From: Fremontodendron californicum | Taxonomy: Eukaryota; Streptophyta; Magnoliopsida; Malvales; Malvaceae | Direction: 5' to 3' | DNA: 64,000 nt | Assembly: GCA_030761205.1 (NCBI GenBank) | Contig: JAULJL010000001.1 | Coordinates: forward strand, 32,063,145 to 32,127,144 | Part shown: positions 55,328-64,000 of the stretch, piece by piece | Position numbering within the stretch: position 1 is the stretch's first letter | Layout of the letters: each line of letters opens with the position of its first letter | Program-made: the position numbers and the translations under genes | Notes under the pieces: model-generated | Told to the model about the DNA's origin: nothing | Seen by the model: the letters and a program-made list of their open reading frames with translations, nothing else | Database searches by the model: none

Positions 55328-56744
55328 GATCTAGGTAGGGGTAAGCGTTCGATCGAATCGAGTCGAATCGAATCGAGTGAAAAAAATTCGAGTTAGTCGA
55401 GTTTACGAGTCCTATTTTGTCAACCGAACTGAATTTGTAAATTTAACAAATCGAGTCGAGTGAAAAGAAATTCGAGTCGAGTCAAATAAATTTATTCGAG
55501 TTAAAATAAATTTTCAATTATATTTAAGCATGATAAAACAAATCCTATAAATTTTCAATTATATTTAAGCATGATAAAACTAAATTTTGGGTAAATGAAA
55601 TTGTTCAATTCTCTAAATCAAAATCAATGAAAATGTAAGCAAATGTCAAAAGTTCAAGGCTTATGGTGAAATTTAAATTGCTTACTCAACTAAAAAAAAT
55701 CAAAAATTAGATACGAATACATGAATATATCTTATAACTAATATAATACCATATATAAATATTATTTTTTTTTATAAATTAAAAAAAAAATTGAAAAAAA
55801 TTTATTTACCAAATTCATTTTAATTATTATTAATTTCAATGATTTTGGACCACATTACTCGTAAAAGAGTGATAGAGACTGAAGAGAAAGAGAAAGAGAA
55901 AAAGGGAGGGAAACAGAGGGGGGGACACAGCAGCAAAGAGAGGAGAAGAAAATTGGATAAATTTGAAAAACATGCTGTCAATAACCAAATTATTATTAAA
56001 TGGTATAATGGATAAAAATTATTTGAAAAAGAGAAATGAACAATTAGAAATTATTATATAAGATATTGCAAAGACAAAATTACCCTTAATGAAAAAATCT
56101 ATTTTTCCTTTCTCCTCCATTAAGAAAATATTATTTTTTAAAAATTTTAATTAAAAATAAATTTAAAAAATAAAATATTTAATTTTTTTTAAAATTTAAA
56201 AAAATAATGAAAAAATAATTTTATTTTAAAAAAATAATTAAAAAAATAAATAAATATTTTTAAATTTTAAAAAATATTTTTAAAATTAAAAAAAAAAAAT
56301 TCGGAAAACTTTATTTTTTTTAATTAAAAAAAATAAATTAAAAAATAAGAGGAAAAGGAAGGAGAAGGTTTTTTTATCAAGGGTAATTTTTTCTTTACAA
56401 TTTCCTTCTTAATAATTTTTTTATTTTTATTTCTCTTTTTCAAATAATTTTTACTCATTATGCCATTTAAAAATAATTTGGTTATTGACAGCATGTTTTT
56501 CAAATTTACCTAAGAAAATTAAACCCTAGTTCAAACGACGTCGTTTTGGATTTTACTATTCGGATTTTAGGATAACTCAAACTGTGAAATCTAAATTCGA
56601 GCTAAATTGTATAACTCGACTTATTTATTCGAGTCGATCCGAAAACTCGAAAAACTCGAATAATTCGAACTATTTAAATCAAAATTTGAAATTTTAATCG
56701 ATTTTTTCGAATTGAGTCGGATTTTGCTCACCCCTAGTTCTAGG
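55328..56744. mobile_element. hAT-type MITE with 8-bp target duplication
   Basis: Termini TAGGGGTAAGCG (55336) and the complement of TAGGGGTGAGCA (ending 56736) are flanked by GATCTAGG (55328-55335) and GTTCTAGG (56737-56744), 7 of 8 bases equal. Near both ends the sequence is made of TCGAGTCGAAT/ATTCGAGTCG repeats. 1401 bp, no transposase; a second MITE sits inside. Confidence 0.85.
55946..56520. mobile_element. MULE-type MITE nested in the hAT MITE, 9-bp target duplication
   Basis: A 557-bp element (55955-56511) with long terminal inverted repeats of at least ~150 bp: GGATAAATTTGAAAAACATG left, complement of AGGTAAATTTGAAAAACATG right, continuing through GCTGTCAATAACCAAATTAT. It is flanked by the perfect 9-bp duplication AAGAAAATT (55946-55954, 56512-56520). 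Nine bases and long arms point to the Mutator-like group. The centre is almost pure A/T. Confidence 0.9.
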
Positions 56745-57166
56745 CTTGTTGTTTTGCTGAATCGGGAAGCACCTTGTTAAACTGGTTCGGTTATTTACAA
56801 AAGACAGCTGCCGCAGGGTGAAGGTTTTGCTATTGTTTACTGACAATTGGTGCGGTGTGCATAGAATTATATATTGATGTTTTTAACATTGTTACTGTTT
56901 ATATATAATTTATATATATTATTGTTATTTGAATATTTATATATTATATATATAAGTTTGCTGTTAGAAGTACATAAGTTATATATTTTTATATTTGTTC
57001 TAACATTTATAATTTATACATATAGTGTACGAATATATATATATATATATATATTTGTTGAATATATATGAGAGCATATATATTTGTTATTTTGTTATAA
57101 TATATATTCTTTGTTACATATATATTGATACTGTTGTATAAAATATATATATATTGTGAATATTGG

Positions 57167-57214
<48 letters not shown>

Positions 57215-57338
57215 GAACATTTTTGTTAGTTACATTACTTTGTATTAGTAGTGTAATTATTCTGTTTTTGTTTAATATGGTTGTTGAATATATATATATA
57301 TATATAACTATTGGAAGCATATATATATATATATATAT
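56745..57338. repeat. AT-rich region with (TA)n microsatellites
   Basis: Several (AT)n tracts: 57032-57050, 57168-57207 (about 20 dinucleotides), 57288-57306 and 57320-57338. Ile/Tyr ORFs here are by-products. No gene. Confidence 0.85.
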
Positions 57339-58863
57339 TGTTGGGATTCAGCTCATGCTCAAATAGAGATAATGTATAATTTAATCAACAAGTTAAACAT
57401 ACAACGCAGCGGAATAAAACAAAACAAAGAGAAAACCTAATCCCTCCATAAATCTGTCTATGAATTCAAAACGATCATCTTGTTAAAAACAGATAACAAT
57501 CAAATCTCATACCTCTGTAATGGAGATTGTCGAAACCTCAAGACAAATACTTGATATTTTTGTTTTTGTACACAAAGCCCGCTTTTCGCAAAGCAAAGCC
57601 GTCCAATTATCCGGCCTCTAACAGTAATCTACACAAGTGACTCGAAAACCTTCACAAGGTTCAGATTATGTTTTGCCAAGAAGATGCTAGTAGTCTAGGT
57701 TGTGAGAAACCTTCCTCCTCTACCATGGTTAGCCAAAAGTAACCAAAAAAAAAAATCGAATTCCTCTCTTACTTTTGCTATTCGGCCGAAACTCACTTGG
57801 GAGAGTGAGAGGCGCAGATTCCAGGGTTTTTCCTTGCTTAGGAGGCGGCAACAACATAAGAGACATATATATATATATAACTAGGTTTAGTATATGCCAA
57901 CTATTGAACTAATTGCACTAAAGCCCTTATACATATTATTAAATATTTACACTAAGCCCACAACACTTAATGAATATTTAATCTGGCCCAATTTCATTTT
58001 AATTTCATTAATCACCTTTTGTGTGTGACCTATTAGGCCCTTAACATGTTGGCAATAAATATAATTAATTCAATTAAGAATTTCCTATTTATATTTATAG
58101 ATCATGAGCGGCATCTAGCAATGCATCATGACCACCCAAATGCCAAGAGAGTCATCAAGCTTCGACTAGCCTTTTCGTGTACAATATATATCTGTGTAAT
58201 TCGATCCCTTCATCAAATATCTCGGGATAGGAAAGAGCATGGTTCGGTGTTTACTTTTAATCCCATTCCATATTAGGTATGCAGCTTTAATATTAACTCC
58301 TTAAGTATTGCCTTGGCCAAGGACTTCCATAATTTAATATAAGCCAGATACATGTAAGATATGTCCCCTCATATCACTTGATGATGAATCCTCTCTAGAC
58401 CACTCATTTATCTTCATATGCTTCATGTCATACCCAATAACACCCTACCATAAGCATCCTCGTGATTGGGACCCGTTCGTGATGAAATCTAAGTATGACA
58501 GTTCACATACAAGATGACCTGGTGTCACAAGTTGAAGGATTACTTACACTATTGACACATGAGAGTATTTTTCATAGACACTTGAGTGAAATACCAAATG
58601 GAACTCTCATAACCAGTCATGTTCAGTGAACTTGTTCAACTAACAAGCACCCATATGTTATCCCCAACTATCTCTATACTTTCAACCTATGAGATGAGTT
58701 GCATGCATCAAGTGTATGAAGGCTTAACATATGCCAGTCTTTGAGTATTGTTAATGCCTTATCTTGACAATACAATGACCAAGAATAGTCTTAGAAACAC
58801 GGCATTAATGCATAAGGATCCTCATAATTGTAACTCCTTACAATCCCTTTACAATGCCATTGT
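57339..58863 (+). mobile_element. Copia-like LTR fragment, cut by CACTA element G
   Basis: It starts TGTTGGGATTCAGCTCATGC and shares ordered blocks with the copies at 31536 (GCAGCGGAATAA; GGCCTCTAACAGTAATCTAC) and, in reverse, at 27379 (GGATCCTCATAATTGTAACT; CAAAGACTGGCATATG). The family ends ...ATACCAACA, which this copy does not reach because a CACTA terminus begins at 58864. A plausible LTR of more than 1.5 kb. The 58046-58276 and 58748-58975 ORFs are incidental. Confidence 0.7.
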
Positions 58864-58879
58864 CACTACAAGAAAAATG

Positions 58880-59560
58880 GCATTTAGCAACGCTAAGCCG
58901 TTGCAAAATGCTAAAATGTCGTTGCGAAAAAGTTTTCACAACGAGAAAAAGTCGTTGCTAGGTGGTTGTGTATGACCATCCTAAACATCGTTTTTAAATA
59001 TCTTTATTGCAACGACATTTGTCCGTTACCAGATACAGTGTTTTTTGGTAACGACTTAATGTGATTGTATAATATGTTTTAGTAACCACAAAATTGGTTA
59101 CAAAATCTTTTACGCATCGAAAATATTTTGGTTACCAAAACTATTACATAACGACAGTATGTTGGTTGCTAAACTTTTTTAGCAATAATATTATTTTTGT
59201 TGTAAAAAATTTTACGTAACAATATTATTAAGGTTGTCAAATATTATTTTGCAACAATATTTTAATTGGCTGCATATAACATTACGTAACGACTAAATGT
59301 CATTGCGTAAAAAAAAAAATTTAACATTCATAAAATTTGGTTGCCAAATATTTTACGTAACAATAATATTATGATTGTTAAAACTTTTACGTAACAATAT
59401 TGATATAGTTGCCAAATAATAATTTGCAACGATATTAAATTTTGTTGCGTATCACATTGCACAACGACTAAATGTCATTGACTAAATTTTATTTTAGCAA
59501 CCATATAATTTTGGTTGCAAAAATTTTTACATAACAATATAACAAAATCGTCAAATAAAA
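58880..59560. repeat. Subterminal repeats of CACTA element G
   Basis: Dispersed short repeats built on GTTGC, ACGTAAC and AACGAC(A/T)AATGTC in both orientations, at about 30-60-bp spacing, immediately inside the terminus. This is the usual TNPA-type binding zone, with a different motif from element F. Confidence 0.8.
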
Positions 59561-59986
59561 TAAATATAAATCTTATTTTATTTATAAAAAATCAATAACA
59601 AATTGTATCATAACTTTTTACAAGATTTTAATTGTACATGACCTAATACATTAAAAGCTAATACCCAGATTATGTAGTTCCAATGCGAATCAAGAAAAGC
59701 ATTACTTCCTTCTTGAGCAGGAGAAAAAATAAAAAATGACAAACAATTAGAATACATATTTTTACTTTAAATGAGGTTCGTATATAAAAAGGTGTCAGCT
59801 GCTGTTGCCTGCTTCATGAAATCTGCTATATGAGTTGATCCGTGACTACAAGCATATAATAGAGTAATTATCATCTGTAAAAGGAACTGCCAGCAACTAA
59901 CAATTCGTTAATTCCAAATAGCATTATCCTTGATACAACAAATACCCGTCCAATGGGAAGGGGGAAGCAAGTGTACCTTGAAAACT

Positions 59987-60187
59987 TTACAGAGACCTTG
60001 ATGCAGAGCGGGAATGAGAAGGATACCTTGATATTGACTTGGTAGATGACTTGAGCGAAGCTTTTGCTCTTGGAGACTTGCTGCATTAAGCAAACAAGCT
60101 TCCCATCTTAAGGGAACAAGAAGGATACCTTGATCTTGACTTAGAAGGTGACTTGAACGAATGTTTTGCTCTTTGAGACTTGCTGCA
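59987..60187 (-). pseudogene. SR splicing-factor RS-domain fragments, tandemly duplicated
   Basis: On the minus strand two similar segments, 60107-60187 and 59987-60086, read SKSQRAKHSFKSPSKSRSRY and SKSPRAKASLKSSTKSISRY, then PSHSRSASRSL-stop. The alternation of Ser with Arg/Lys and the SKSPRAKS-type phrase resemble the RS domain of plant SR proteins. No RNA-recognition motif is seen. GTATCC after TCAAG in each could be the original splice donor. Only these exon pieces are present, so it is a captured or decayed fragment. Confidence 0.6.
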
Positions 60188-60975
60188 TTACATGTCTATT
60201 GCAATTAATTAAAGGAAGTCAAGCCAATTAACAGAAATATTGCATGGAAGAATGAATGAAAACTTATAATGCAATTAATTGACAGTCACAAACACAGACA
60301 GGCAGTAAGAAGGTAGATAATTATGGGAAAAAGCAGTGTTGCAGAAACAAGCTTCTCATCATAAGGGAGAAAAAATATGTGCTTCAAGAAACTTTTAATA
60401 CTGCATCCACACACATACAGAGACAATATGAAAGATGCATTATACATGAAACAAGCTCCTAAATTACAGAGATAAAAATATCAAATACTCCAAGAAACAT
60501 GAGATTCACCTACTGACGTGGAGATATTTTGGAACAATTCAAAAAATCTTGTTTGCATGTTTGCTTTTTAGGCATTATAGTTCAGTAAGAAAAACTAATG
60601 TATAAATTTTTTTTCCAAAATAATTTTTATAGTTCTAAAATCTTTCAACCTTAATGGGAAGTGGAATAGAGTGCTGTAGTCAGTGATCCTATATGTGACT
60701 CTTAAGGAAACCCTGTAAATAAGTAACTTTCCTGCTATAGTTTTAAGCCAAAGACCCAACTAACAGACATAACTGCACAGACAAATGGACTCCATAATGA
60801 TCCTTGTGCAAGATTAAACAAAAATCATCAGACACAAAAACCACATATGTGGTCATAAAATACTGTTCTTTTGAACTTCTTCGGCAGTTTATATTCCTAA
60901 TTCCATGAAAGATAAATTTTTAATCAGATGCAATTAATATTTAACAGAAATAATTGTTGATGACAATACTTACAA

Positions 60976-62360
60976 CCATGGTGTCAGCTATAGCATATGC
61001 CTCAGTTTCCGATCCAACGGTCTCCATCTTCTCATTCAATATATAACACAGAAGCAACCAATCAGCACAGATAGGTATGCAAACTTCTAGTTCTAATGCA
61101 GTTTGTACTATATAATTCAGAAATGTAAACATAGGATTAATGTTTCAATGAAAATTGAGGGGACTGATCAAGAATGAGAAATGTTCTTCTAACCTGTGTC
61201 CCAGATGAATTGATGTATAAGTATATAGGCTTTGAAGGGTTAGCATAATTCAACCACATTAATTGAGCAACAAGAAGCTCAGTCACTGCTGGTACAATCT
61301 ACACCAAAAAGACAGAAAAAAAGTCAACAAATTAGAAATTTTAGCCACCAAGCAAGATTACAAGTGGGATACAGTATGGAGAATCACTGGCATGCCAAGA
61401 TAGCATATCCAAGCATCTAAGAGCAGAGAAGACAAATTAGGAGGAGCAGTTCTAGGCCTTCCATATCCTCTAGCCCCTCCACGATAAATGCTTACACTCA
61501 TACTATATTTCGAATGACCTGTATCATTAATGCCTGACATACTCCACATTCCACCATTATCCAAATAGTTCCTAGCAGATGAGATACTTTCTTGGAAAAG
61601 GTTGGAAAAGTTAATAATCACTTTGAGAAAATAAATTAGCAAGCACAAGGTCTAGGTTCTAGGATAAAAAAGTTAGGTTTCATCTGATTTCAAGACAGAA
61701 TAAGGCATTAACCATCAGACCTCCAACTGAAAGTAAAAATTCACTTACCTTTTCGTGGATTCACTAATTCATTTCACAGGATTTAATGCATTAATTAATT
61801 CATTTGAATATATTTATATTTTTGGTTCCATTTTTATGCTTTTAACAATATTCAAAGAAGCTTCAAATAATATTTCCTACACTATTCAAATAAAAGAATA
61901 TATAATCTTGCACAAAACTATTGTCCTACTGACTAGAAATTGCCCACTTCAAAAATCTAATCCCAACCCTAAAATTAGTATAAAAAAAAATGCACAATTG
62001 GGGTTGATGAAGGAAGTAAAAAAACAATTTTATGTTCTTAGGTTTGAAACAAACAAAGCCAACACTAACAAAAAAAATGGAAAAAAAAAAAAAAAGGGGT
62101 GGGTATTAAGGAAAGATAGAAGGAGTGAAGAAACTGATATCCATCTTTGAGATTTTCTTGTCTGAACTGCTTGAGGATGTGGTCGACTGACTTGACGAAG
62201 GGAGGCTCGTAGCATCTGTGGGTCGTGGGCTTTCGAGGAAGGGGGGCTTCTTCGACAAGAAGAGCTTGGTGCTGGTGAGGAAACACGATTTAGACCCCGA
62301 TATTGAGACCCACTGCTTCTGGGTTTGGCGCTGTTAAATGTAAGAGCAGCGAGGTGGCCA
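60976..62360 (-). pseudogene. CLPR1: ClpR1-like plastid Clp protease subunit gene, partial with introns retained
   Basis: Minus-strand exons: ~62360-62145 (MATSLLLHLTAPN start at 62360, frame broken by a TAA near 62290, then KSVDHILKQFRQENLKDG); 61590-61388 (ESISSARNYLDNGGMWSMSG ... RPRTAPPNLSSLLLDAWICY, LGMP) with AG acceptor and GT donor; 61298-61194 (IVPAVTELLVAQLMWLNYAN, PSKPIYLYINSSGTQ) with AG and GT; 61036-60976 (NEKMETVGSETEAYAIADTM), whose acceptor is TTG instead of AG. ClpR1 is a catalytically inactive subunit of the chloroplast ClpPR core. The exon for the stretch after NLKDG and everything after IADTM are missing, so this is not a working gene. Introns show it was copied as DNA, not cDNA. 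Confidence 0.82.
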
Positions 62361-62559
62361 TGAATTAAGAGACAAGGAAAAACAACCCAACAGAAACAGA
62401 GATAAAGAAAAGATGCGTAAGCGCTAGCAAACTGTCTAATGTTTATGCTAAGTGAACACCCGGCTAGAAAAGAAGTTTCATTTTTTTTCGATTTTAAAAG
62501 GGATTTAGGGATAGTTTATAGATGTGGCAAAATGAATCCGAACTCGAAAATCCGCCCAG

Positions 62560-62745
62560 GAAAATCCGAACCCGCCCAAACTCGATTTGACCAAAAAGTC
62601 AAAAACCCGAACCCGAAAAAACCCGAACCCGAATGGGCCCGAACCCGAATGGACCCGAACCCGAATGGACCCGAACCCGAATGGGCCCGAACCCGAATGA
62701 GCCCGAACCCGAATGGACCCGAGACCGGCCCGAACCCGAACCCGA
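62560..62745. repeat. Short tandem array CCCGAACCCGAATGNNC, left
   Basis: About eight units of a 16-17-bp motif, GC-rich in an AT-rich element. The matching array at 63770-63965 is in the same orientation. ORFs rich in Gly-Phe-Gly (minus) and Pro-Asn (plus) are by-products. Confidence 0.88.
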
Positions 62746-63769
62746 ATTTAATACTAAAAATAAAAATAATCAAATTACAATTAATTAATTTTTTTTTTTT
62801 TACAAAGCAATAACTTTAATTATTAATTTTATTCTAATTTTTTTAAATAATTTAATTAAAATTTAATATATTATATATATATATATATGATGAAATAATA
62901 ATTTTATCAAAAAGTAAATTATATTTTGTACTTATAAGTTATAACTTTAACGTCTCATATCATGATGAATTTACAATCTAAATATTTTAAATTCTTGAAA
63001 ATTTTAGAGATGTGAAAAAAATTTGACAATAATTCAATTATTCTTTAAGGGTAAAAAAATTTGACAATAATTCAATTATTTTGGCCTTTTGGGTTATACT
63101 TATACGGTTAGGTTAGAGTGGGTTTAATAGGATTATGGCTTTCATAGAATTTTATTTTAGCGGGTGGGTTTATGGGTTTTGGATTTTATGGCCTTTTGGT
63201 TTTGGGTATATTTATTATATATTAATAAATAATCATATTAATTATATATTTATTACGTATAATTTAAATATAAATTATATTTTTTTAGTACTACTTTATA
63301 ATTTATACTTTATACTGATGAAAAAAATATAAGTACTCGATAGATATATATATATATATCTTGACTATAAGCATAAAATTTTTGCATTTTATAAGTATAT
63401 AAACGAATAGATGAATGCCAAAATTTATTTTTAAAAGTTTTTTATTTTATAGTGAATATAAATTATAATGTATTTATATTTTGAAATTCGAGTTCATCAA
63501 ATCAATTATTTTAAATATCAATATGATTAATTTATAATATATCATATTTTTTATAATAAATTATTTCAAAATTTGATTTTATATAACAAATTAATTTCTT
63601 ATTCTTTTGGTGCTAACAAATATTAATTTTAAAAAATAAATATAATTAAAAATATCATATAATAGCAAAAGTATAAAAATAATAAATAATAAATAATTTG
63701 TTTTTAGATATAAATATTTAAATTACGTAAAAATGATTACATCTAATATAAAATAAAATGATGTAAAAC

Positions 63770-63965
63770 ATACCTGAACCCAGACCGAACCCGAACCCAG
63801 ACCGAACCCGAATGGGCCCGAACCCGAATGAGCCCGAACCCGAATGAGCCCGAACCCGAATGGACCCGAACCCGAATGAGCCCGAACCCGGATGGACCCG
63901 AACCCGAATGAGCCCGAACCCGAATGAACCCGAACCCGAATGAACCCGACCCGAACCCGCCCGAA
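63770..63965. repeat. Short tandem array CCCGAACCCGAATGNNC, right
   Basis: About ten units in the same orientation as the left array. 62760-63765 between the arrays is AT-rich (with a (TA)n tract at 63343-63358) and has no gene. Confidence 0.88.
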
Positions 63966-64000
63966 CCTGCCCAATTGCCACCTCTACTAGTTTAGCATTG

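Larger units (their letters stand above)
58864..62518. mobile_element. Second CACTA transposon (element G), left terminus and host-gene-bearing interior; right end not in window
   Basis: Terminus CACTACAAGAAAAATGGC at 58864. Subterminal repeats follow to about 59550: CGTTGC/GCAACG and TTTTACGTAACAATATT motifs repeated many times in both orientations (a TTGGTTGCNAAATTTTTACNTAACAA form). Interior sequence from 59600 carries minus-strand fragments of an SR gene and of ClpR1. The right end is expected to show ...TTTTTCTTGTAGTG but is not found before the window ends, so whether the gene fragments are inside the transposon is inferred. Confidence 0.7.
62511..63994. mobile_element. hAT-type MITE with CCCGAACCCGAAT arrays and 8-bp target duplication
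   Basis: Left terminus TAGATGTGGCAAAATG (62519), right terminus the complement of TAGAGGTGGCAATTGG (ending 63986), flanked by ATAGTTTA (62511-62518) and CTAGTTTA (63987-63994), 7 of 8 equal. 1468 bp, no transposase. Arrays of CCCGAACCCGAATG(G/A) lie near both ends, with an AT-rich centre. Confidence 0.85.

Noticed and set aside
57114..57320. Ile/Tyr-rich ORFs in the 56.8-57.3 kb region
   Set aside because: They are translations of (TA)n microsatellites.
60976..62360. ClpR1 as a functional host gene
   Set aside because: The first exon has a stop, one exon and all downstream exons are missing, and the acceptor before the last visible exon is TTG rather than AG.
62439..62813. Pro-Asn-rich plus-strand and Gly-Phe-Gly-rich minus-strand ORFs, also at 63718-63981
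   Set aside because: They translate the CCCGAACCCGAAT tandem arrays of a MITE.

Overview
This is nuclear DNA from a seed plant, probably a repeat-rich eudicot. It is AT-rich, and almost everything in it is plant transposable-element sequence nested several layers deep: Tat/Ogre-like, Athila-like and other Ty3/gypsy LTR retrotransposons, copia-like LTRs, CACTA (En/Spm) transposons and MITEs. I see no intact ordinary host gene, no tRNA or rRNA gene, and nothing bacterial. The host-derived coding sequences are all inside or beside mobile elements: a LONELY GUY (LOG)-like cytokinin-enzyme gene, and fragments of a plastid ClpR1 gene and of an SR splicing-factor gene.

Layout. 1-8145: the 3' part of a plus-strand Tat/Ogre-like element (integrase end, long 3' spacer with a 72-bp tandem array, polypurine tract, 4.6-kb 3' LTR). 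It is inserted in the gag gene of a minus-strand gypsy element whose remains are at 8146-8298 and 16727-19186. That same gag gene is split again by a complete minus-strand Athila-like element, 8299-16726, with two 1501-bp LTRs and a perfect 5-bp target duplication. This element has lost RT, RNase H and integrase but carries a full-length, intronless LOG-like reading frame. 20277-34468: a Tat/Ogre-type LTR unit flanked by the duplication AGCAC. It contains a giant imperfect inverted repeat (arms of about 3.8 and 3.7 kb, 1.1-kb loop) with two head-to-head primer binding sites and split pieces of a copia-like LTR. 35383-36061: a minus-strand copia-like LTR. 36567-43562: a mosaic of decayed Tat/Ogre pieces (LTR start, two gag fragments, 3' spacer, a DUF7745-like extra ORF). 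About 44.8-54.5 kb: a decayed CACTA transposon with TNP2-like and TNPA-like genes and palindromic subterminal repeats. 55336-56736: a hAT-type MITE with a MULE-type MITE nested inside, both with target duplications. 57339-58863: a copia-like LTR fragment, cut by the start of a second CACTA element (58864 onward) that is followed by the SR and ClpR1 gene fragments. 62519-63986: another hAT-type MITE.

How it works together. The window is a record of successive insertions, most of them dead. The youngest and most intact unit is the Athila-like element: by eye its LTRs differ at about nine of 1501 positions. It is a non-autonomous gag-protease element that acquired a processed LOG-like cDNA, so an LTR promoter could transcribe a cytokinin-enzyme-like protein. 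The Arg expected in the LOG active site is replaced by Trp, so activity is uncertain. This captured gene is the best candidate here for something previously undescribed.
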